From assembly GCA_016169945.1 (NCBI GenBank), contig JADLSH010000388.1, forward strand, positions 7,576,501 to 7,640,500: DNA of 64,000 nucleotides, read 5' to 3'. A program made the position numbers and the translations under genes. The notes under the pieces are model-generated. The model had not been told where the DNA came from. It saw nothing but the letters and a program-made list of their open reading frames with translations, and did no database searches. The stretch comes from Trachythela sp. YZ-2020 (lineage: Eukaryota; Cnidaria; Anthozoa; Malacalcyonacea; Clavulariidae). Shown here piece after piece: positions 33,459 through 46,306 of this stretch (its first letter is position 1; each line of letters begins with the position of its first letter).

Positions 33459-36400
33459 CTAATGTATAGAAAATGTATGTTATAATAAGATTGTTTTATA
33501 CGGGATAGGTCTATCAGTTCTAAATTGCTCTCCCTCCAACAACCCTTATTGATCCAGTGGTCAAACTGGAAGAGAATTGTGCACTGCAGAAATCTAACCC
33601 TGGCGCAGAGGTGAAAGGACATGCACTAACCACTGAGGCACCATCTCAATATTTGTTTGTAATCAGGAACAGTGGCGGACACTAGGGGGGGCGAAGGGGG
33701 GCTCAAAGCCTTTGAATGATAGCTGATTAACAAAGCTGTATCAATGATTTTACAACCACGAAAGCCTTAATAGGCTATAATTTAAGTAAATTTGCATGAA
33801 ATTTAGATCAAGAAGGTTTTAAGAATTGAGATTTGCAGCAACAAAAGGGTGGTTATATGCTGGCAACCTAAGTTCGCACCCCCAATATATCGCGAAGTGT
33901 CCGCCACCGATCAGGAAATCATATTTGGTAACCAAGTAATCCCCTCACCATGCAAGCAAAACAGGAGATCTTTGGTCACAGTGACGGTACCGACCTCCGT
34001 ATAATGTTAATAATATCTTATCTTCACTATTCATTCTACTTTGTCTACACACAAAACTACATTGGAGTTTTCTTAGAATTAAGAAATGTGTTAATAGTCA
34101 ATACCTGTTTAGCAGTTTCAAAATCTTCTCTCATGACAGCAGTTTGGTATTCAAGAACAGAAAGTAGTAAGGAATAACTGACAACATTCAAATCTTTATC
34201 ACCAAGATACAGACGATTGTCTTTGGGAATGTAACCAAGAAGATACATGGTCCTAAAATAATCCAAAATCAAATTATATTTAACAGAATCGTTTTGAGAA
34301 AGTCGTGGACATAAATGTTCATGCTCTACTCTAGATTTGGGATTGTTAAGTATACAGTGCCATGTGGATATCTAACCAAGTATTGTCAGCGTCCTTTGTA
34401 GTTTCCGCATGCATGTCATAGGATATGAAGATAAGATCTTACCCATCAAGATGTGCTATCGTAACAATTTCGCCTCCAACATAGTAGTTTAGTCTGTTAA
34501 CTACAGATAATAAAACAAATACATTTTTGAAGGAAATCTACACCTTGCATATCTTATTTTGCATATCTTGTAAAACATGTCCGCTCATGCTGTATACATT
34601 ACATAACAATGTAGTGAACATGATATTCACCTGAATTTGTGTAAATAAAGCAGTCACCAACCCACAAGCCAGTCTTTACAATGTCTTCGATCTCACCAAT
34701 AACCTTAAGAGAGACATGAACAAGATAACACATCACAAAAAGAAACGTGGGGAATGCAAATGTATAGAAAAAGTTGAGGTGGATGGATGAAATATTGCTC
34801 ACCAGGGCGCGAAATAACGGCTGGAAGGTCGCCGGTCAAGGTGACCGGCCAAACCAACTTTAGCTCGGACATCCCGCATTTCTGGCCGGTCAAATTATTC
34901 AGCTAAACTAAAGCCTGACAAAGTCCCCTTAAATGTAAAATACTTAATGTAACTAGAAAAATGTCTGTAGAAGTCAAGAATCACTTCTGAGTTTTATTGT
35001 AAAGTCCGTACAGTAAATATTATTCAAAGTAAACGCAACATCAGACGAAATTAACAAAGAACATAAGTTTTGACAGTTGCAGCCACTGCATGCCGGCTAT
35101 TTTCACTTGTCAGCAACTTCGAAACTTAATCCATGAGAAAATTGCATGAAAATAGTTTGCTCGTTCGCTTTATTTAGCAACTGAATTACATGTAAACTTT
35201 AAAAAGTAGCCGGTCAAAATGACCGGTCATGCGAGAGTTTGACCGGACAACTACTCATTTTGGCCGGACGTTGACCGGCCGTTATTTCGCGCCCTGTTGA
35301 GAGAAAACGTAGAAATAATGAGAGTTTTCTTCCAATACCAGAGAAGATAGGAGATGCGACGGTTTGGTCACGTTAGTAGAAAGAGGAAGATCCAGTCAGG
35401 TTAGCAAGAAGACGCATACTAGAAGAACGACGTACAATTAGGAGACAGAAAATGAGATGGAGAGATACTGTGAGGGTACGAAATCAAAGAGAAGAAGTTG
35501 GCCATGATAGAGTCGCGTCAACGTACCAGAACGGCTGACACATCAGGAACTACGGCAAGAAAAACAACATGCCATCTCTGCACTTCTTGTTTACACGAAG
35601 TTTAATTTAAAGTTGTTTAATTTGAAGAGTAAAAACCTCAAATACTTTAGTTTTTTTAAATATCCGTAAAGCTACATACATCAAAAGCTTCTTCAATGCC
35701 ATCTTCCGAGATCTCATCTTTGTTTTCCATCGCTTCGGTCACTTTATCTGGGTTATACTTAAGTATATATATAGTATCATCTGTGGCAATGGCACACAAC
35801 TCACCACTGTCCGACCAATGCACCTAAAAATACACAATTATATATGACTAGTGCCTATAACACACTATAATTCTTGTTATTACTTGGACTACAACTATTT
35901 AAAAACTCGCAGACAGACTTCGCCATCCGATATTAACTTTTTAGCAACTTATATATGTTAAAAAACTAAACGAATGATTGTATTGTTTTCTCACCGATTT
36001 AGGTTGAATGTCTATTCGTCGTACTAACTCAGTATTTTCCCAATCGTAAAACGATAGCCCAGCAGTAGATCGCACACCAATCATATTACCACCAAAGATA
36101 TCTGCAAATAAATACACAGTGTCTGAACGAGATATTTTATAAGATTTGCCGTACATAAAAACATAACCTTCTACTTAAACTACATGTAGTTTCGATCCAA
36201 AACAGTGATTCGTATATAGTATACACTGAAAATCTGGCAGTGTTGTGACAACACCAAAAAAGTGTACACGTACACTGATTAGGTGTAAATTGAAATTCTA
36301 CACCGTTTAAGTGTAGCATTGCATTTTCGCAGTGTAGTTAGACACCACCGCAGTGCACAATAACACTGCTTTGGTGTAAAGTAGAAAAATATCCTGCTGA

Positions 36401-39400
36401 CACTTATTTTGGTGTAAACTTACATTAAAGGGTGTATGCGAGTTAACACATGTACACTGTGAGAGTGTATATACACACCTGTTTAGGTGTAAAATATGGC
36501 AACACTCTTTAAGTGTAAAGTTACACTTCGCCTAGTGTATCATTACACCAACGATAAGTTAAAATACACCACTGTGGTGTAAAGTCCAAACAGCCATGAA
36601 AACACTAGTTATGGTGTACATTTACCTAGGAACAGTGTAATTTTACCTAGTCGTTTAATTTTTACTAATTTACGCCTTAATATACTTGTTTGATGTAAAA
36701 TATGTTCACACTCATACAGTGCAAAGTTACACATAACCTAGTGTATCCTTACACCTATATGGTGTTATCGTTTATCTTGTTGTAGTGTAATTTTACCCAG
36801 TTATATGGCGTATTAGTTTAAACTTTGAATGCAAAAATTAAACCCTTCATTGTAAAAATACTAAGAATGTTGGTTTGGCTGAAAATGTACCAATCTGATA
36901 ATAGAATAATATACGTTTATTTTTTCGAAAAGTTAAAACTATTTTAAAATTGCCAACTCAGCAATGTCAGTAAGAGATCGTGCATGCACTGGGCACTGGT
37001 ACCTAGTTTAAGTTCTCGAACGCACAGCATTATGGGATAGCGTCGCTTTGAAAATTGAAATTGTTCTCTTTCATCTGAAATATTTTATGGTTGGCATTTT
37101 CCCGATTTATTATTGTAAGAAGAAGAAATCTTTCCCGTCAAAGTGCAGAATGATATTCAAGAACTCACAGGTAAGATTTATTTTATGTTTAATTTGCTCT
37201 TTACGTTTTTAATCGCAAAATATCGGCAGTGATGTTTTGTGTATATTGTCACTGTGAAATTCCGTTAAATATTTGAATTAGCCGCGTTATATTTCCATAT
37301 AAAACCAACGATCTATCGCTTCTTAACACCAAACGAAAGATTAAAACATCAATTTGAATTGATCTCTAGGAATTCCATACCAAATTGCGTAGTAAAGTAA
37401 TGTATTTTGGCAATTGTTTATAAACCTTATAAATAAATTGCACTGACATCAAGTAAAGTCTTGGTCATGCTATATAGTGACTCAGAGTTTAAAGCAAGTA
37501 ACATTACTTTAAATACAACCTTTAACATCAAAATCAGTTTTAAAGATAAGTTACAACAGTAATAAAAATTGGAATAACAGAGTGCAGATAGTGTTTAGTG
37601 TAATTTATGCTTAATAGAATAATTTTACCTCATGAAACTGTTCAGATAGGGTGGCTAGTCAACTAACTATAATCTTAAAAACAGCCAAAACACTTATGTA
37701 ATATAAACATTTTCCAATGAACCTGAAATCATAATTTTGTGAACAAGTTTCACCATTGTAACCCACAGAAATGATTATACAGAGATCTTTCAAGATTGAA
37801 ACAAAACATAAATTACTCAGTCCAGGTAGGCGATGAAATAAATGCCTTATACAACCAAAAAAGTCTGAAACAAATAATCCCGAAATGTTGTTGCCATATT
37901 TACAGATTAGTAATTCATTATATTGCATATCCCAACAGGGAATTTTCTAAGAAATCACTATGCCACAACAAAAGACAAATTGTCCCAAGGCAAGGGATTT
38001 GAGAAACAAACAACATGTAAACTGCAAACAGTATAAGAAAATTCTGTGCTCTTGCAGGAAATTGTTACTTCAAAACATTTTATATTGCAATATTATTTGG
38101 GTTGACCATTATAATGCAATGTGCCCCAATGCACTAACACCAGGCAATTATACTTGTCAAATGGAAAGTATTTCATGTCAATGGTTGACCAGATTATGTG
38201 TTCTTGTTTCTGGTTAACCCATTAAGTTGCAATGGGGCCTTGTGCCTTACTAATTCACACAATCTAGTGCCAGACAATTTATCGCATCAAATGGAAAGTG
38301 TTGTATATTATGCTTAATACAATGTAAATGTTAACCAGACACTATTATACAATTAACAGTTTGGTCTACATTTTTAGTAAAAATTGTAAAAATGAAAATA
38401 TATGCCCTGCAATTCGGTGCAATGCTGTCTATTCATGAATTCATGTGTATTTACCAGGATATTGCTATATATAGTGTGTGTTATTGTTGCCAATTTGTGT
38501 TATTGATCCCAATGTGTACTTGTGGTTATCTTTTGGCAACTGTACTGTGTAGCTTAGATACCCAAATTTGCAAAGTTTAGAATATTTACCATCTTTCGTG
38601 CAATGCACATCTTTACATTATACTACACTATTTCAGTCATTCTAATGCTAGTTGCTAGACAGTTTAATTTACTTGTCAAGTGGAGATTGTTGCATGTGAA
38701 CCTTTGACCAGGCAACCTTCCAATGTCCTGCTAACCCATTTTAAGTCAACTGCTCTCCTGTTTTTGACTGATTACTTGTTGAAATATTTAATATTATATA
38801 TTATACTGAACATACTTATTCTTCTACAGATTCCATTAGATCATTCATTGAGTACATTGAAGCATTTGTTGTGTTGGGGATGGAAGTTAAAAGTAAACCG
38901 AGAAGCAAATTGACTCAGGACTGAGGTGAACAGAAGGTACGTTGTGTTTTCTTTTGGTTGAATGTATTTGAAACTTTTCTCAGTAAACCATTATGCTGCA
39001 ATGTGCCTTTGGTCAATAATTTATCTAATGCCAGACTATTGTCTATGTTTTAATAGAAGACAGTTCCAGGAGAACATTAGTGCTACAACACATCAGACTT
39101 CAACCTGTGGTATTGTAATGTTTACAAGTTAATGTAAAATAGTTGTGACAAAGACAAAAACTAGAATTTACATATTAATATTGGTCTCTTCACATGTAAC
39201 TGATAATATATTATGGTAAGAACAAACCACAGTATATACAACAAAGGAGATATTTCAATCTGCTTGGTTTCAATTTGAGCTATTTCAATATATGTGTTCA
39301 ATGTAGCAAGCTGTCTACAAGACTTTTAGACATAAAAAAATTCAGTTATGTTGTGCTGATTGTTCAACATTTGGTGAATTGAATAGTTAATATTATGAAC

Positions 39401-42400
39401 ACAATTTCAAGTGATTTGGGGGAACAAACATGGAGATTTATAAACTTAAATTCTGATCTAAAAAATGCTGTACATACCCAGCTTGTGATGTCATAATTTG
39501 TATATTGAACACATTGAAATATCTCCAAAAGCAAAAAAGCTATTAAAATTGTAAAATATGTTCCTCTACCGATTTTGATCAAAATCCCAACTAAAGTACT
39601 ATTGTTTTTGAATGAACTGTACAAGTGAATAATGATGTTTGTAATAATAATGATGAATGAATTTTTCAGTTATTTGTTAGTTATTGTAATACATTGTTTT
39701 AAATTTCAATTAGATACAATGATACATGCAGTATGTTTCTGATTTGGTGCACATAGCACCACTTAACTAAGGGGGTTACCTTGCACTTACCATTGTAAAA
39801 GGATCTTCAGAAGTGTAAGTTTGTTCCTTTGGTGTACGTTAACACTGATTTGGTGTCCACTCATCAGAATCTGATTTACACCAAAGCAGTGTACACATAC
39901 CTTGGATAGTGTAGTTTAACACCCAATTGGTGTCCACAGCGTTGCATGCCTATTTACACTAAACCAGTGTAAAATAACCTTCAAAGCGTAAGTTTACACC
40001 TGTAGCGTAGTTTAACACCCAATTGGTGTCCACAGCGTTGCATGCCTATTAACACTAAACCAGTGTAAAATGACCTTCAAAGCGTAAGTTTACTCCCGTA
40101 GTGTAATTTAACACCCGACTGGTGTCCACAGCGTTGCAAGCCTATTTACACTGAACCAGTGTAAAATTACCTTAAAAACTGTATGTTTACGCCCGCAGTG
40201 TAAATGGACACCAAATACGTTGCACATATTTAACACTGCGAAGGTATGAATTAACACCAAAATCAGTGTTAGATAACGCCTAATCGGTGTCCGTAGCGTT
40301 GCAAGAATTTACACCGATTTTGGTGTTGGGGTAACACTTCCAGATTTACAGTGTACAGTATATAACTGAGATGTACAATGCAGACGTTCGTAAATAGACA
40401 CTAAAGTGTGGACTTGTTTTCAGTTACTGAAAACTTTCATTGGAGTTTTAAAAGTGACGTCATCGCTGTGACCTCTATAAAACACACATCTCTCTATTCC
40501 GAACACTTTGCTGCGTCCGTGTCCGTATTTCAAAGGTTTGAGTGCACTTACTTTCTGCACCATAATCAGGTTTAAATGACTTCCTTTCTTTGAAATTTTT
40601 ATGTATTATGATTTTGCTCCCATCTCTAATGGCGTACCTAAATGGGATTGAAAAAGGCAAAAATTTAATAGCGAAACATTTTTGCAATAAAATAAAATAC
40701 GACGTAGACTTACTCTGATGAATCGCTTGCCCATATAAATTCCTGGGCATTTCCAAAACTTTTGTTTCGTAAAGCCATTGCTGTATAAATAATGTACTCC
40801 CCATCACCACATGCTACGACAAACCTAGGTTACAAGAAATGAACATAAATTATATGACAACAATACTGTCCGCAGAGATTGTAGTTGTTTTTAGTCAACG
40901 CAGTGAAGGGAGTTATTCGAAATGACGTCATATTTGACTATAGGTCAGCATTAGGGTTGTATTTGAGGTTGTTAATGTAGAAATTGACCCCAAAATTAAG
41001 GGTATGCAGCTATTCAGGTTAATATCGTTTCACAACTCATGCACACCTTTGCAATGTTATATGGTGTTGAGATTTGGCCGGTAAAAATATCAACACTGGA
41101 CAATGGAATGCTGCGACAAGGCCTGAACTTCATTGAGAAGACGTCAGAATGATGATGACTTAGCAAAAATGAAGTAGGAAGCTCCATAGATTAATTAACA
41201 ATTATTCGCCGAAGGCGAGGTGAATATCGGTGAATAATATGCGGCTTAAAACGCTTTAAGTGATTATCGCGTATTAATCCGAGGTAGCACAACCAATCAG
41301 CGTTGAGAATTTTCAATAATCACCTATGTAATTTTCAGGGGCGGATCTAGGCTCATCTGACAGAGGGGGTGCAGATTTTTCCAGGGGGGTGTACCCTTCC
41401 GCCACCAGCGCAAATTATGTCAAAAGTGCCATAGATCGTGAAAATTTCAGTATGAACTCGTTGATTCTGACTTTTTGTGGGGGGTGCTGACGTGCGAACC
41501 CCCTACACCCCCAGTTGATCCGCCTATGGTAATTTTACTAAAGCTGGATAGATGTACTCTTAAAAGCATGTTTAATATCATTACGAGTTACTGATGCGGT
41601 ACCTTCCATTAGGATTATGAGACAACGTTTGTGGAAATATTTCACAAGATCCCATGTCTTTGATTGCTAAAGGAATCCTGTCACCATCTCTGATTTCATA
41701 ATCTTTAAATGAAATATTAAATCATACTTGATTGTTATATATTCCATTTTTCATGACGTAATGATCGTAGAATAAAATGACTAAAATTTAACATTATGCC
41801 CCATCGCCAGTTTGAGCTAGGAAATATTACCTCCAGAGATCACATACCTGCCAAGTTCTTCAAATTAGCTTGACTAATTTCGCTATGCTTTGCAAAAATA
41901 ATCTTGCCATTACTATCCATAGACATGGCTGGTTCCTCTCTTCCAAGCTATGAGAAAGCGACAAAGTATAGAAAATCACTTTTAATAACATCTTCTCTAA
42001 GCGTTGCTGATGTAATTTGTATAGTCCTACAGTATGGTAAATATAAACTTTGTACAGCAATGTAGTAGAAATAATTCATATTCAGGAAATCAATAGAAGC
42101 TCCGCACCTTAATTATTATGCTGCCTTCATCGTATCCCAGAGCAACATTGTTAGACCCTTTCATCATTGCGATTGTCCAAACTCGCTCCAAGCCATAGTT
42201 TAAAGTGCTCTCTAACCGATATGTATTAGCATGCCATAGCCTGACAGTACCTGAATAAAACAGATTTTAGACATAGTTCTTTAAAGTACATATAGACACC
42301 ATCATTTATTATATTTCATTGCTTGATTTATTAATATTTCCCCTATTAAACAGAGTGTTCATTTGATGACACTTGGAGATCTCCGCCAGCAAGTTGTTTA

Positions 42401-42581
42401 ATGACATGTTAATCCATATTTTATGGCTTTAGACTCAAAGACCTTACAGCATCCTGGGCCTATAAGCAAATCTGGCACAATTAGACAAAATTATACTGTT
42501 TGAGAAAGTTTTGAAAATTTCTCAGGCAAATTTTCATCCAAATTTCACCAACGATTTGGCTCCACCAACTTTCATACTGCT

Positions 42582-42677
<96 letters not shown>

Positions 42678-45600
42678 CAAACAATCTGAGGTAAAATCAG
42701 AATGTTCTGGCTACATTACCATCCTCTGAGCCAGAAAGAATAATTGGTAGTTCAGGGTGAAAACCAACACAGGAAACGTTTTGTGCATGTCCTTCCAGAG
42801 TTTGTACACATGATTTGTTCTAGATAACACAAAATAGAAAGAAGTATTAATATAATACCTCTACGGTACTATACACATTGGGGAATAAAAATACCAACAA
42901 TTACCTGATAATCCCATATTTTCACAGATCTATCATCGGCTCCAGAAATCAGATAAGGTTTCTCACCCCCATGAAAGTAATCAATACAATTAACACCCTG
43001 TAACATTAAACTCAATGTCAGCTCTCAAAATTTATTTATTACATGCAAAAACAAAAGTGGCCTTGGTAGAATCTTGAACCTAAAGTCATTTTCAACCATT
43101 TTTATATACCAAAGATATTTTGCTAGAATAAATTTACCACTGACAATATACTGCCATGATGACATAATGCTATGATCTTGGATTTTAAGATGTTACAGAC
43201 TGTCTTACACTATGTTTTGGGGACACTTGCCCTGTGGTTTATATGTTGTAATATGTAACAAATAAGATATGATCCTTTATGTTCTTAGGCCACTTTGGGT
43301 TATGTTGTAATCATAGACCAATTTCCTGTTACAGACTTGGTGAAATTTTAAGTTCCAAGAATCAGCAGACAATTTCTCCGATGCATTTAGGATTTTGATG
43401 TTGAGCTTTGGTTCTTCCTGGACTAAAATGTTTACAATGCCACTTACCTTCTCATGGCCTTCTAAAGTAAAGTTAGGAGCAGTAGAGCCAAGCTGCCACA
43501 CCTGAAAATTATGATATATATAGTCATGTTAACAGTTATTAGTTAGCTGTGATTTGCTGTTTGAAATTATAACCAGAGAGCACTCCGAGACTGCATATCT
43601 CTATCAAGTATTCATGCATATATTATACACTGTATGCATTCTGTTCAAAGAAGTTCAAAGACAAACTTTAATTTGTAAATTTCTCATCATATTTTCAACC
43701 AACCAAAATTTGATTGTCTTGTCCTTAGCCTATGGCCATTTAATAGCTCCTCAAACGTCCATATTAAACTGTTCAAATACTTTTTGAGACATCCAGCCAA
43801 CAGACAAACACACAAACAAATATCCTAAGCTCTGGAGGAGATAATAATAACTATGGAAAACTACCATCAAAAGCTAGACATACCTTAATTGTTCTATCCA
43901 AAGAAGCACTTGCAAACTGGTTATTATCTTTGGGGTTTATTACAACTTGCATGACATAATGAGTATGACCTTCAAACACTTGTTGAAGTTGCCAGTTTTT
44001 ATCCCAATTCCAAAGTTTGATCAACATATCATCTACACGATGGCAACATTTTTTGAGTTATTGTCAGTGCTCACAGACAGACAAACAAACACACACACAA
44101 ACAAACCCAGGTGGAAAAATAACCTCCTATTAATTAATATGTAAATTTTTAAAAACCTACCACTGCTACTTAGTATATATGATTGTGTTGGGTGCACTGC
44201 AATTGATCTCAAGTAGTCGCTGTGAGCTTCAAAACCATGGACCTATATGATTGGTTGGAAAATGATAATCACGATAATAAAATATAATAATGCAATGCTT
44301 ATAATCTACTATGGGGACGTGACGATGAAATTGTCGCTAACATCTCAAAAACAGTTTTAATTTGTTTTCATCCCGTCTCTGTCATTGTTTACAACGGTAG
44401 TTTTTGCAGTCGCAGCTAAAACTGTTAAGTTATAGAGGCTCTTTCTTCGTCGCGTCTCCGTACTAGATTAAGCATTGCTTAAGTTCGACACCATATTTCA
44501 GGTAGATTGTTGTAACAACATGAACTAGAAAAAAAATATGTTGTTGTACCGCAATAGTATTGCGTTTTATTGTTTTAGAATTTTAATTTAAAAATTTAAA
44601 TTTTAGAATTAAATACTAATCCCTACTTGGCAATTTTGGTGCCCCACCTGCATTTTGGTGCCCCCCTTGAAACCATCGCTAGGGGGCCATGCCCCACCCT
44701 CAGCCACCACGCCACTGATCTGGTTGTTTTCTGGAACAACTCTGTCTTACCTTTTCTAATGTATTGTAGTTATAAATTCTAAGGTGCATATCATCCTAAA
44801 GAAATGAGAAAGTTAATATTTTTAACATCAATAGAATGCTAGATGCATCATTATTGTTCAAATATATAACTAATTTCAAGAATCAAAGAACTTCTTATAT
44901 CAGTATATCTTACCGAGCCAGTTATAACCCAGTTCTTCCTTGTGACAAATTTTGCAACTCGCACTGAAAATTAAAAATTTCCATTAAAATTTAATATATT
45001 GTGACATAGTTCACTTCAGGTGCTGGTTTAGACCAGCTAACCATAAATCCTGTATTGAGCCCCCTCCCCCCCCCCCCTATAAGCCCTGCTCCCCAAACAG
45101 GTGTTGATTGGATTAATTGGCCTGGAATTACTTGTTAATTTACTACATTTCTCATTTACAGCATTATGGAAAAATCAACAAGCCGCACTCAAACATGTCT
45201 CAAATATATAAGCCCTCCAGTGGGCTTTATGGTATGTATGTACCTGGTAAATCAGTGACTTCAAAAGTTTTGATCAATGTTTGTGATTCATGGTTCCATA
45301 TGTGAACATTGCCATTATACAAACTTGCCAACATCCATGGTTCATTTGGATGAAGATCAACACTTTTCACTCGATCAGAACGAGCAGAAAGTTTACGCTA
45401 GAAAATAGATTGAAAAACTTAGGGGAAAAATCCCTCACTTACAAAACTTGAATGTGTGATGCCACTGTAGGTAGCATCTATACAATAAACGTCAGGTCTT
45501 TAGGATCAAAATAACTTTGATGTTTCGAGCGAAGGCCCTTCGTCTGGAAGTCAATAGCAAACTTGCCAACATCCATGGTTCATTTCCATCTCGAAACATC

Positions 45601-46306
45601 AAAGTTCTTGTTGAATTTTTCAGCTAGTTTGATCCTTAGAAGGACCCGAAGCTCACTTACGAAAATGAATATTTTTCACAAATTACTGGCATGTATAAGG
45701 CCTGACTTGAAAGTTTCAAAATTGCAAGCCTAATGTTTTGAAAATTTAATAGTATATATATAGAAAGTGTCAATTAAAATTGTGTGCCCGATATCTTGGT
45801 TGTGCGATACAAATATGCAGTATTTCAAAGATTTTACATCACTACAAACCTTGACGTCCAACCTTAATGGCTACAAAGAAACAAAAATACAGCAATATAA
45901 GATGCTTATTTGTGCATCTAGAAATGTATGTTTTCTGAACGTCTACATAATTTAAATGCAGACGGGACAGAGCCTACACCACTGCGTGCAGCCATTCGCA
46001 GGGCAAATACTATGATTTCTACTGTATTTTGATATATAGAGAATGCATTTGTTTTATCATGGGCTGAAATAAATGCGAAAGTACCAAAATATATAACCAT
46101 TCTTTACCATACTAGTAATATATATATATACATCAAATAAAAACAAAATATATTTAAAGTAGACAATTCACACGTCATAAGTCAACATGAATTGATGAAT
46201 TGTAAATCAGCTGTGATCTTGTGAAATTATGTTTTAGCGATCACACCAAAGCACACACAATACATAAGAATTGTACAAAGAAGTTATATTGAAATAAACT
46301 TACCAT
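30086..46306 (-). CDS. COPB2: COPB2, coatomer subunit beta' (30 exons, 931 residues)
   Basis: Beta'-COP is a core subunit of the COPI coat on Golgi-derived vesicles; its N-terminal propeller binds dilysine retrieval signals. Thirty exons were placed and sum to 2,796 bp, an exact multiple of three (931 residues plus stop; human about 906). Similarity to human beta'-COP is obvious throughout, e.g. [70 protein letters not shown]. Translation starts at 46306 in an exon whose only codon is ATG, followed by a 21-nt microexon. The gene is divergent from the GPCR gene about 1 kb away. Exon lists are in the three following entries. Confidence 0.97.
31371..31406 (-). ncRNA. Hammerhead-ribozyme-like motif, degraded copy
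   Basis: On the minus strand: TTATTGAAGATCTGGGCTAACGGATC, then GAACGC. Stem II is still pairable; both core boxes are damaged (CTGATGA to TTATTGA, GAAA to GAAC). Lies in a COPB2 intron. Confidence 0.35.
33670..33909. mobile_element. hAT-like MITE with perfect 8-bp target duplication
   Basis: Starts CAGTGGCGGACACT and ends AGTGTCCGCCACCG, imperfect TIRs. It is flanked on both sides by ATCAGGAA (33662-33669 and 33910-33917), the 8-bp duplication expected of hAT elements. No open frame, so non-autonomous. Lies in a COPB2 intron. Confidence 0.9.
34105..41702 (-). CDS. COPB2: COPB2 middle exons: second propeller
   Basis: Exons: 41702-41603, 40824-40714, 40637-40552, 36101-35995, 35823-35680, 34703-34631, 34500-34443, 34252-34105. 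Landmarks: [124 protein letters not shown]. Phases agree at each junction. The 4.4-kb intron between 40552 and 36101 is by far the gene's largest because it carries a 4.1-kb TIR element. Where human beta'-COP has AHLDRTMY, this protein has AHLDGTMY. Confidence 0.93.
34803..35296. mobile_element. MITE with 22-bp TIRs (CAGGGCGCGAAATAACGGC)
   Basis: Left CAGGGCGCGAAATAACGGC at 34803 and its complement ending at 35296; the match extends to about 22 bp with one mismatch. Subterminal GACCGGTCA/TGACCGG words are frequent. CAG..CTG ends suggest hAT, but I see no clean 8-bp duplication. Lies in a COPB2 intron. Confidence 0.8.
36224..40353. mobile_element. 4.1-kb TIR element with inverted-motif-rich ends, in a COPB2 intron
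   Basis: Ends are inverted: CACTGAAAATCTGGCAGTGTT at 36224 and, on the other strand, CACTGTAAATCTGGAAGTGTT from 40353. Both are followed by CAACACCAAAA and then by many GGTGTAAA / TTTACACC / AGTGTAA words over about 550 bp at each end. TA flanks both sides, so a TA target duplication is possible. The interior (37.1-39.7 kb) has no transposase-size open frame, but on the plus strand there are good splice signals (CACAG|GTAAGA near 37170; CTTCTACAG|ATTCC near 38830 with a donor near 38938). Superfamily not identified. Confidence 0.7.
39890..40190. repeat. 96-bp tandem repeat in the right end of the TIR element
   Basis: The word TTTAACACCC recurs at 39915, 40011 and 40107, exactly 96 bp apart. 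Each unit contains GGTGTCCACAGCGTTGCA and AAACCAGTGTAAAAT. Confidence 0.9.
41336..41528. mobile_element. hAT-like MITE with perfect 8-bp target duplication
   Basis: Ends CAGGGGCGGATC and GATCCGCCTATG. Flanked by GTAATTTT at 41328-41335 and 41529-41536. 193 bp, no coding capacity. It sits at the edge of an older ATTATTCGCCGAAGGCGAGG-type element. Confidence 0.85.
41848..46306 (-). CDS. COPB2: COPB2 exons 1-13: start and first WD40 propeller
   Basis: Exons: 46306-46304 (ATG only, donor ATG|GTAAGT), 45870-45850 (21-nt microexon, PLRLDVK), 45397-45244, 44963-44914, 44795-44751, 44242-44161, 44032-43884, 43501-43448, 42997-42905, 42819-42720, 42250-42108, 41947-41848; the list continues into the next propeller. 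WD repeats are visible by their ends: [40 protein letters not shown]. The conserved [21 protein letters not shown] opening and [15 protein letters not shown] are typical of the dilysine-binding propeller. The microexon completes the family's MPLRLDIKRKL start, which supports the ATG-only first exon. Confidence 0.93.
42582..42676. repeat. (ACAG)n microsatellite
   Basis: About 24 uninterrupted copies of the tetranucleotide in a COPB2 intron, about 40 bp from the donor side of exon 42819-42720. Confidence 0.97.
45519..45547 (-). ncRNA. Hammerhead-like motif, second sequence subtype
   Basis: On the minus strand CCAGACGAAGGGCCTTCGCTC then GAAACATC. It has the same layout as the other motif family (core box, short GC hairpin, CGAAA). 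A plus-strand relative at 63537-63563 reads CTACGAAGGGCCCTCGGTC then GAAACGTC. Both lack an intact CTGATGA. Confidence 0.3.

Noticed and set aside
42481..42729. Two opposite open frames made of CLSV / QTDR repeats
   Set aside because: Translation of the (ACAG)n microsatellite in both directions; not coding.
44290..44480. Possible MITE in a COPB2 intron (GGGGACGTGACGATG ... CGTCGCGTCTCC)
   Set aside because: Ends pair only loosely and I could not find a target duplication.
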